Shown here: positions 1 to 3,762 of the stretch, piece by piece
Layout of the letters: every line of letters begins with the position of its first letter
Position numbering within the stretch: position 1 is the first letter of the stretch
Assembly: GCA_003223695.1 (NCBI GenBank)
Contig: QHVY01000241.1
Coordinates: forward strand, 3,502 to 8,538
Direction of reading: 5' to 3'
Source of the DNA: Acidobacteriota bacterium
GTDB taxonomy: Bacteria > Acidobacteriota > Thermoanaerobaculia > Gp7-AA8
DNA: 5,037 nucleotides
Position numbers and translations under genes: made by a program
The notes under the pieces: generated by a model
Told to the model about the DNA's origin: nothing
The model's database searches: none
The model's input: the letters and a program-made list of their open reading frames with translations, nothing else

Positions 1-638
1 AGCGCGAAGAGGAGAACGCCGTTCGCGGCCAGTACACCGACGGCTCAGTACTCGGCGAAAAGGCAATCGCCTATCGAAAAGAGCCGAACGTGAGTCCCGA
101 TTCGAAAGTCGAGACTTACGCGGCGATGAAGATCTTTGTCGACAACTGGCGCTGGGCCGATGTGCCGTTCTACATCCGCGCAGGGAAGCGCCTTCCGAAG
201 CGCGTCACAGACATCTCCATTCATTTCCGGCCAGCCCCCTATCCGCTCTGGAAAAAAGTTCGCGGAGTGCAGACGGCGCCGAATGTCCTGGCCATCCGCA
301 TTCAGCCTGACGAAGGAATCTCGTTGAAATTCGATTCGAAGGTTCCCGGCCCGTCGGTGCGTACGGCACCAGTGACGATGGAGTTTCGCTATGCGACATC
401 GTTCGGCGCCGAACCGCCGGAGGCATACGAACGGCTCCTGCTCGAGACGATGCTCGGCGACTCCACGCTGTTCGCGCGGCGTGATGAGGTGGAGACCGCG
501 TGGTCGTGGCTCGATCCGCTGCTGAATGCATGGAGCTCCGACGCCCGCCCGCCCGATTTTTATCCTGCCGGATCGTGGGGTCCGGAATGCGCCGATCAGC
601 TGATCGAGCGCGACGGCCGCAAATGGAGGCGACCATGA
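1..638 (+). CDS. zwf: Glucose-6-phosphate dehydrogenase, C-terminal part (5' end outside window)
   Basis: Zwf oxidises glucose-6-phosphate to 6-phosphogluconolactone with reduction of NAD(P)+, the cytosolic entry step of the oxidative pentose-phosphate pathway. The frame is open from base 3 to the TGA at 636-638, giving 211 visible residues, a little under half of a usual ~490-residue enzyme. Family landmarks in order are 'AVRGQYTDGS' at the left edge, 'SKVETYAAMKIFVDNWRW', and 'VPFYIRAGKRLPKR', the segment that helps form the substrate and dimer region of the C-terminal alpha+beta domain. Next come 'NVLAIRIQPDEGISLKF' and the C-terminal 'YERLLLETMLGDSTLFARRDEVETAW', then 'YPAGSWGP'. The Rossmann domain and the catalytic His motif lie upstream and cannot be checked. 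The GTG at 90 is internal and not the start. The stop overlaps the opcA ATG in an ATGA junction, indicating translational coupling. The C-terminus looks complete and intact. Confidence 0.96.
   Translation, partial: REEENAVRGQYTDGSVLGEKAIAYRKEPNVSPDSKVETYAAMKIFVDNWRWADVPFYIRAGKRLPKRVTDISIHFRPAPYPLWKKVRGVQTAPNVLAIRIQPDEGISLKFDSKVPGPSVRTAPVTMEFRYATSFGAEPPEAYERLLLETMLGDSTLFARRDEVETAWSWLDPLLNAWSSDARPPDFYPAGSWGPECADQLIERDGRKWRRP
625..637 (+). promoter_or_regulatory. Ribosome binding site and coupled start of opcA
   Basis: GGAGG at 625-629 lies 5 nt before the ATG at 635, and that ATG overlaps the zwf stop (ATGA, 635-638). This well-placed Shine-Dalgarno supports 635 as the opcA start, rather than the GTG at 500 in the same frame, which lies inside zwf. 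Confidence 0.75.
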
Positions 639-913
639 GTCTGGAAGCATTGCATGCAGACGTCGCCGTCGATCCAAACGCAATCGAGAAAAATCTCGCA
701 GAGCTCTGGCGGAGCAGCAAGCAGGTCGCCGACGATGCGCTGACGCGCGCCGCGCTCTGGAACGTCGTAGCGCACACTTCTAACTCTGAACTGCATACGA
801 AAGCGAGCGAAACGCTCGGCCGTGCCAGCGCGGCAGTACCGCAACGAACGATCGTGGTCCGCGCGGATGCCGCGGCGCGGCCGGAGATTCAGGCGTGGAT
901 CAGCGCGAACTGA
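635..913 (+). pseudogene. opcA: OpcA N-terminal fragment, ended by an in-frame TGA
   Basis: OpcA is the assembly/allosteric protein of G6PDH, best known from cyanobacteria and actinobacteria and usually encoded next to zwf. This 92-residue piece starts with MSLEALHADV and contains 'AIEKNLAELWRSS', 'TRAALWNVVAH' and, at its end, 'RTIVVRADAAARPEIQAWISAN'. This is the pattern of the OpcA N-terminal domain, in which the ISAN stretch is normally followed by Cys and a longer segment. Here a TGA (911-913) stands where the Cys codon is expected. The rest of the protein resumes downstream in the same frame (from 914, clearly from about 932), so the two pieces together are one opcA. It is coupled to zwf by the ATGA overlap and has a good RBS. 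It could be a real nonsense or deletion allele, or a consensus error. Two separately working half-proteins are less likely, because the break falls inside the N-terminal domain. Confidence 0.8.
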
Positions 914-934
914 GGAGATCGCAGTCACCGCGTG
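908..934 (+). other. Break point in opcA: in-frame TGA plus apparently missing segment
   Basis: The frame from 635 reads ...W-I-S-A-N then TGA (911-913), then G-D-R-S-H-R and, from 932, V-P-P-L-V-N. In the +1 frame, bases 912-932 read E-E-I-A-V-T-A. That matches what I expect of the conserved OpcA strand that normally lies between the ISANC motif and the PPLV motif. The region therefore looks like three collinear pieces of OpcA joined with two losses, one just before 912 and one near 932, that together restore the frame. Only about 7 codons separate ISAN from PPLV, where the family, from memory, has some 25 or more. Confidence 0.6.
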
Positions 935-1663
935 CCGCCGCTCGTTAATGCGTTGCTGATTCCCGATATGCCTGTTGCGGTGTGGTGGCTCCGCGATCTG
1001 CCCAACGAACACGAGGAATACGTCGAGACGCTTCTCGAGCCGGCCGATCGGCTCATCATCGATTCGGTGAATTTCGATTCGCCTGCGGACTTAATGCTGG
1101 TCAATCGCGTCGCGGAGAAGACGACGACCACTCCCGCCGACCTGAACTGGGTGCGGCTCGAAGAATGGCGCACGGCGACAGCGTCCGTCTTCGATCCGCC
1201 GCACATGCGCGGCCGTTTGGAGACGATTCGCCGGGTGCGCGTGGCCGCGGGTACGTCCGGCTCGGGCTTCTTCGGTGAATCGGTCGAGGCGCTGCTTTAT
1301 GCCGCGTGGATCAGCGCGCAAGTCGGGCACGAAGTCGACGCCCAGGGAAAAGTCGAAGGGCCCCTCGGCGCGATCGACTATCGGATCGAGCGTCGCCGGC
1401 AGGAGAAGGAAATCGGCGGCATCACGTACGTGGAGATCGGATTTGAGGACGGCTCATGCGCGTTCATCAACCGCGATCGCGACCGCGGCGTCCTGATGAC
1501 CACCGTCGACGGCATTGTCTCCATGCCCGAGTCGGTTACGCGAGCGGTTCCATGCGAGCTGGATGCGCTGATCGTCAAGCAGCTCAAGCGGGCCCGTGGC
1601 GATCAGGTGCTGCTGAAAGTGCTGCCGGTAGCCTCGCGTTTGGCGAATCGCGTCGCGGCATGA
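932..1663 (+). CDS. opcA: OpcA C-terminal fragment (G6PDH assembly protein)
   Basis: This 243-codon open frame carries most of OpcA. It has 'VPPLVNALLIPDMPVAVWWLRDLP' at residues 1-24, the typical strand leading into the conserved 'D(L/M)PVxxWW' region. Further on are 'LLEPADRLIIDSVNF' near 36-50, 'TTTPADLNWVRLEEWR' near 66-81 and 'SVEALLYAAWISAQVG' near 118-133. The C-terminal domain has 'YVEIGFEDGSCAFINRDRDRGVL' and 'PCELDALIVKQLKRARGDQVLL'. A GTG at 932 could serve as start, but the GAGGAG at 912-917 is 14 nt away, too far for a convincing RBS. It is in the same frame as the upstream piece (635-910), separated only by the TGA and six codons unlike the family. I read it as the remainder of one broken opcA. 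The combined span is 342 sense codons plus the internal TGA, slightly short for this kind of OpcA. The stop TGA at 1661-1663 is followed by a repeat-filled gap before pgl. Confidence 0.85.
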   Translation: MPPLVNALLIPDMPVAVWWLRDLPNEHEEYVETLLEPADRLIIDSVNFDSPADLMLVNRVAEKTTTTPADLNWVRLEEWRTATASVFDPPHMRGRLETIRRVRVAAGTSGSGFFGESVEALLYAAWISAQVGHEVDAQGKVEGPLGAIDYRIERRRQEKEIGGITYVEIGFEDGSCAFINRDRDRGVLMTTVDGIVSMPESVTRAVPCELDALIVKQLKRARGDQVLLKVLPVASRLANRVAA

Positions 1664-1669
1664 ACGGCC

Positions 1670-1774
1670 CCCTCATCCGCCGCTTCGCGGCACCTTCTCC
1701 CGATGGGAGAAGGATCGCACGCATCGAGTGCCCTCTCCCGATGGGAGAGGGTGGCCCGAAGGGCCGGGTGAGGG
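1670..1774. repeat. Nested inverted repeat (family A), four hairpins in one palindrome
   Basis: Two 44-nt arms (1670-1713 and 1731-1774) are imperfect reverse complements (34 of 44 positions), separated by 17 nt. Each arm itself contains two hairpins. In the left arm these are GCCGC/GCGGC (1679-1691, loop TTC) and CCTTCTCCC/GGGAGAAGG (1693-1713, loop GAT). In the right arm they are CCCTCTCCC/GGGAGAGGG (1731-1751, loop GAT) and GGCCC/GGGCC (1753-1765, loop GAA). Its CCCTCACCCGG and CCCTCTCCC cores resemble a dispersed intergenic repeat found in many GC-rich bacterial genomes; that is recollection, not a search. It begins 7 nt after the opcA stop and ends 3 nt before the first pgl-like ATG. It has no T-run, so it is not a classical intrinsic terminator, though a transcript would fold strongly. 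Confidence 0.85.
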
Positions 1775-1777
1775 CCA

Positions 1778-1852
1778 ATGAACCTCCGCATCTTCGACAA
1801 CGCCGCCGATCTGATTCAGACCGCCGCTCGCATGAAAGCGATGTCACCCTGA
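1778..1852 (+). pseudogene. Duplicated 5' end of pgl, truncated at 24 codons
   Basis: The ATG at 1778 opens a 24-codon frame whose first 18 residues (M-N-L-R-I-F-D-N-A-A-D-L-I-Q-T-A-A-R) match the true Pgl start except for T15 in place of A. It then runs into unrelated sequence and stops at TGA 1850-1852. At the DNA level, 1776-1832 equals 1934-1990 at 54 of 57 positions, an offset of 158 nt. The three differences are at 1786, 1820 and 1828, and two are synonymous. GTGAGGG (1768-1774), the end of repeat A, could act as a Shine-Dalgarno 3 nt before this ATG. So the remnant may still be translated as a short leader peptide. It is not a functional enzyme. Confidence 0.85.
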
Positions 1853-1928
1853 GCGTCAGCGAGGGGCCTGGTGGTGCCGGTGGCGAGCCGCCCTTCCCTC
1901 CAGGCGCCTCGCTACGCCCGGCGTGACA
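1842..1928. repeat. 87-nt imperfect palindrome (family B), MITE-like
   Basis: The left arm (1842-1871) starts TGTCACCCTGAGCG. The right arm (1900-1928) ends in CGCCCGGCGTGACA. The two are imperfect reverse complements over about 29 nt, around a loop of 28 nt (1872-1899). The TGTCA termini and the 'CCTGAGCG..AGCGA' core resemble a palindromic repeat widespread in bacterial intergenic regions (recalled, not searched). It sits between the truncated pgl copy and the real pgl start, and the last codons and stop of the remnant lie within its left arm. No transposase is encoded, so any movement would have needed an enzyme in trans. Confidence 0.72.
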
Positions 1929-1935
1929 ACAAGCA

Positions 1936-2589
1936 ATGAACCTGCGCATCTTCGACAACGCCGCCGATCTGATTCAGGCCGCCGCCCGCACGCTCATCCA
2001 GCGCATCGACGCGGGCGCGCAAACGATCGCCCTTTCCGGCGGCTCCACTCCCAAGCCTCTTTACGAGCTCCTCGGTCAAAACTCCGAGTTGCGAAAGAAG
2101 CCGATCACCTGGGTGCTCGTCGACGAACGCTATGTGCCGATCGATGATCCCCAGTCGAATGCGGGCATGATCGAGAAGGCGCTGAAACCTGAGCGATTCC
2201 TTCGGTTCAAAACCGAGCTGGATGATCCGGCGCGCACCGCCGACGAATTCGAGCGCGAATGGCGCGAGCTCAAAATCGAGCGACTGGACATCGCCCTCCT
2301 CGGCATGGGTGACGACGGCCATACCGCGTCGCTTTTTCCGGGAACCGACGTGCTGACGGTGGAGAATCGCATCGCGGCGGCGGTGTTCGTTCCGAAAATG
2401 AATTCGTGGCGCGTGACGCTGACGAAGCCGGTGCTCCGCGCTGCCGGTTTGCGGATGGTGCTCGTTGCCGGGGCGAGTAAGCGGCCGATTCTTCAGGAAG
2501 TTCGCGCCGGAGCGGACTATCCGATCGCCCTCGTCACCCGGGGAGTGGAGACGTGGTGGTTCGTCGACCGCGAGGCAGCGGTTAGTTGA
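1936..2589 (+). CDS. pgl: 6-phosphogluconolactonase
   Basis: Pgl hydrolyses 6-phosphoglucono-delta-lactone to 6-phosphogluconate in the cytosol, the step directly after Zwf. The 217-residue product is slightly shorter than many family members (~225-260) but has all family blocks. 'TIALSGGSTPKPLYELL' near 29-45 is the phosphate-binding loop. 'WVLVDERYVPIDDPQSNAGMI' near 58-78 follows. 'LLGMGDDGHTASLFPGT' near 120-136 holds the catalytic-type Asp/His. 'SWRVTLTKPVLRAA' and a C-terminal 'WWFVDREAA' complete the set. The NagB/RpiA-like fold assignment follows from these motifs. The ATG at 1936 is chosen because the conserved MNLRIFDNAADLI begins there and the frame is unusable upstream. However, the bases before it (ACAACAAGCA) give no good Shine-Dalgarno. 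The gene looks intact. It lies 272 nt after opcA and 10 nt before a hairpin array. Confidence 0.96.
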   Translation: MNLRIFDNAADLIQAAARTLIQRIDAGAQTIALSGGSTPKPLYELLGQNSELRKKPITWVLVDERYVPIDDPQSNAGMIEKALKPERFLRFKTELDDPARTADEFEREWRELKIERLDIALLGMGDDGHTASLFPGTDVLTVENRIAAAVFVPKMNSWRVTLTKPVLRAAGLRMVLVAGASKRPILQEVRAGADYPIALVTRGVETWWFVDREAAVS

Positions 2590-2599
2590 TGCGAACGTA

Positions 2600-2620
2600 G
2601 CGCCGGCTCTTAGCCGGCGC
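2600..2620. repeat. GC-rich hairpin preceding the 40-bp array
   Basis: GCGCCGGCT (2600-2608) pairs perfectly with AGCCGGCGC (2612-2620) around loop CTT. It starts 11 nt after the pgl stop and directly abuts the first array hairpin. With no T-run it is at best a weak terminator. Its sequence differs from the array hairpins, but parts of it (TAGC...GGCGC) reappear in the array spacers, which suggests it is the undeleted form of the spacer. Confidence 0.8.
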
Positions 2621-2803
2621 CCGAGCCGACTGAGAGTCGGCTCCACGTCGATAGCGGCGCTCGAGCCGACTGAGAGTCGGCTCCACGTCGATAGCGGCGC
2701 TCGAGCCGACTGAGAGTCGGCTCCACGTCGATAGCGGCGCCCGAGCCGACTGAGAGTCGGCTCCACGTCGATAGCGGCGCTCGAGCCGACTGAGAGTCGG
2801 CTC
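2621..2803. repeat. Tandem array: five palindromes with exact 40-bp period (family C)
   Basis: A perfect palindrome with 9-bp arms GAGCCGACT / AGTCGGCTC and loop GAG occurs at 2623-2643, 2663-2683, 2703-2723, 2743-2763 and 2783-2803, so the period is exactly 40. The four internal spacers are 19 nt and nearly identical (CACGTCGATAGCGGCGCTC, with one T/C change at 2741). After the fifth palindrome the sequence diverges (CACATCGATGG...). It is not a CRISPR array: the spacers are conserved, the period is short and no cas genes are present. It is not coding either, since 40 is not a multiple of three and every frame cycles. It separates pgl from the next gene, where it may stall or stabilise transcripts (inference). 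Confidence 0.93.
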
Positions 2804-2817
2804 CACATCGATGGCGG

Positions 2818-2823
2818 TATGAT
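2818..2823 (+). promoter_or_regulatory. Possible -10 element for the membrane-protein/regulator pair
   Basis: TATGAT matches the sigma-70 -10 consensus at 5 of 6 positions and lies just after the repeat array. A start about 7 nt downstream would fall near 2830, only a few bases before the ATG at 2833, giving a leaderless or nearly leaderless mRNA. No -35 box is recognisable at the right distance, since the region there belongs to the last array palindrome. This is weak evidence from sequence alone. Confidence 0.25.
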
Positions 2824-2832
2824 GATTGAAAG

Positions 2833-3417
2833 ATGCCCGACGCCCTCCGCGACTACGCCGTCGACAACCTCCGCTATATCCGCGACGCGATGGAGCGTGC
2901 CAGCGCGTTCACATCGATCCCGGGCTGGGGCGGATTCGCGATCGGACTGAGCGCGCTCGCGACCGCGGCGATCGCGGAGCCGATGACCGTCTGGAATCCG
3001 CGCCGCTGGCTGAGTGTCTGGCTCATCGAGGCCGCTGTGGCCGCCGTGATCGGCGCCGTTTCCATGTGGCAGAAAGCACGTCGGTCGGGAGCGCGATTCA
3101 TGTCCGGCGCCGGGCGGCGATTCTTCGTCAGCTACTTCGCCCCACTCATCGCCGGAGCTATATTAACGGTTACTATAGTGAGGAGCGGCGCCGTGGACGT
3201 GTTGCCGGCGGTCTGGCTGCTGCTGTACGGCGCGGCCTTCGTCAGCAGCGGCGCGTTTTCCATCCGGGTGATTCCAGTGATGGGAGTCGGATTCATGCTC
3301 TTCGGCGCCGTCGCCGCGTTCGTCCCACTCGCCGTCGCCAACCTCCTCCTCGGCGCCGCCTTTGGAGTGCTGCACATCATCTTCGGTCTGATCATCGCGA
3401 GGAACTATGGCGGCTAA
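2833..3417 (+). CDS. Six-TM membrane protein of unknown function, coupled to a wHTH regulator
   Basis: This is a 194-residue hydrophobic protein. I do not recognise a characterised family. After an amphipathic N-terminus of about 29 residues (MPDALRDYAVDNLRYIRDAM...), six likely membrane segments follow. They lie near residues 30-48, 60-79, 98-116, 121-144, 145-165 and 166-188, with a basic loop between TM2 and TM3 (KARRSGARF, near 81-89) that would be cytoplasmic by the positive-inside rule. No cleavable signal peptide or catalytic motif is visible. The ATG at 2833 gives a sensible N-terminus, but the upstream GAAAG lies too close to act as a normal RBS, which fits leaderless translation. 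The 3' end overlaps the next ATG by 11 nt, so the two proteins are probably made together. Pairing of such membrane proteins with a small winged-helix regulator suggests that the regulator controls, or is linked to, this protein (inference). Confidence 0.85.
   Translation: MPDALRDYAVDNLRYIRDAMERASAFTSIPGWGGFAIGLSALATAAIAEPMTVWNPRRWLSVWLIEAAVAAVIGAVSMWQKARRSGARFMSGAGRRFFVSYFAPLIAGAILTVTIVRSGAVDVLPAVWLLLYGAAFVSSGAFSIRVIPVMGVGFMLFGAVAAFVPLAVANLLLGAAFGVLHIIFGLIIARNYGG
3397..3409 (+). promoter_or_regulatory. RBS of the winged-helix regulator inside the preceding gene
   Basis: GAGG (3399-3402), within GCGAGGA, lies 4 nt before the ATG at 3407 and inside the last codons of the membrane-protein gene. 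This supports translational coupling and fixes the regulator's start at 3407. Confidence 0.55.
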
Positions 3418-3739
3418 GACTGCGCGAAAAGTCGTCGAGACTCAGGTCCCCGATTTCGATCGTCTCATCCACGAGAAAACTCGCCTGGCGATCGTCAGCG
3501 CGCTCGCCGTCAATCCGAGCCTCTCGTTCAACGAGTTGAAGGCGATTCTGAAAACGACCGACGGAAACGTCAGCGTGCACACGAGAAAACTCGAGGAAGC
3601 GAATTACCTGACGATGAAGAAATCATTCGAAGGCCGCGTGCCGCGGACGGAGTATTCGCTGACCGCGTCGGGACGTCGCGCGCTCGAGCGCTATCTCGAT
3701 CACATGGAAGCGCTGATCAAAGCGACAAGGGCGGGCTAG
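3407..3739 (+). CDS. Winged-helix transcriptional regulator (HTH_34/MarR-like)
   Basis: This 110-residue protein is a single winged-helix DNA-binding domain. Residues 17-34 (FDRLIHEKTRLAIVSALA) form the opening helix typical of this group. 'LSFNELKAILKTTDGNVSVHTRKLEEANYL' near 39-68 is the helix-turn-helix, with the recognition helix around TDGNVSVHTRKLE. 'MKKSFEGRVPRTEYSLT' near 70-86 is the wing. A C-terminal helix (SGRRALERYLDHMEALIKA) is suited to dimerisation. The T-D-G-N-(L/V)-S-V-H and G-R-x-P-R-T-x-Y-x-L-T signatures match the winged-helix domain family often labelled HTH_34. No metal-binding Cys cluster or ligand domain is present. The start overlaps the membrane-protein gene by 11 nt, so autoregulation or control of that partner is plausible but not shown. 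A terminator begins inside its last codons. Confidence 0.92.
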   Translation: MAAKTARKVVETQVPDFDRLIHEKTRLAIVSALAVNPSLSFNELKAILKTTDGNVSVHTRKLEEANYLTMKKSFEGRVPRTEYSLTASGRRALERYLDHMEALIKATRAG

Positions 3740-3759
3740 GAAACAGCCCGCCCCCTTTT
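3729..3759. terminator. Intrinsic terminator between convergent genes
   Basis: The stem GGGCGGGCT (3729-3737) pairs with AGCCCGCCC (3745-3753) around a 7-nt loop, followed by CC and TTTT (3756-3759). The left arm includes the last codons and stop of the regulator gene. It ends 3 nt before the stop of the minus-strand gene (3763-3765), so the hairpin could serve both convergent transcripts. The T-run is clear only in the plus direction. On the minus strand the bases after the stem (TTGTCGCTTT) make a poor tract. Confidence 0.8.
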
Positions 3760-3762
3760 CAC

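Larger units (their letters stand above)
1664..1935. other. opcA-pgl intergenic region composed of repeats
   Basis: These 272 nt contain, in order, palindrome A, a duplicate of the pgl start, and palindrome B. Only a few bases at each junction are unassigned. I see no convincing sigma-70 promoter and no RNA gene. pgl is therefore probably expressed by read-through from the zwf-opcA transcript, despite the strong secondary structure, or from a promoter I cannot recognise. Confidence 0.6.

Noticed and set aside
911..913. TGA in opcA as a selenocysteine codon replacing the expected Cys
   Set aside because: The position is tempting, but the six codons after it do not resemble OpcA, the family-like sequence is in another frame, and no convincing SECIS-type hairpin is visible just downstream. 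A deletion or error explains more.
1693..1751. Hairpins of repeat A as an intrinsic terminator of opcA
   Set aside because: The stems are strong but no T-run follows either of them, and the arrangement belongs to a larger repeat element. It may slow RNA polymerase, but I would not call it a terminator.
2621..2803. CRISPR array
   Set aside because: The 19-nt spacers are nearly identical to each other, the repeats are palindromes of 21 nt with a 40-bp period, and no cas gene is near.
1912..2808. 298-codon open frame on the minus strand across pgl and the array
   Set aside because: It is the shadow of pgl plus the hairpin array. Its repetitive peptide (GADSQSARAP-like) comes from translating the 40-bp repeat in cycling frames. 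pgl itself is certain on the plus strand.
2826..3539. 237-codon plus-strand frame overlapping the membrane-protein gene
   Set aside because: It is an Arg-rich out-of-frame translation of GC-rich codons. The hydrophobic frame from 2833 has coherent membrane segments and couples to the regulator.
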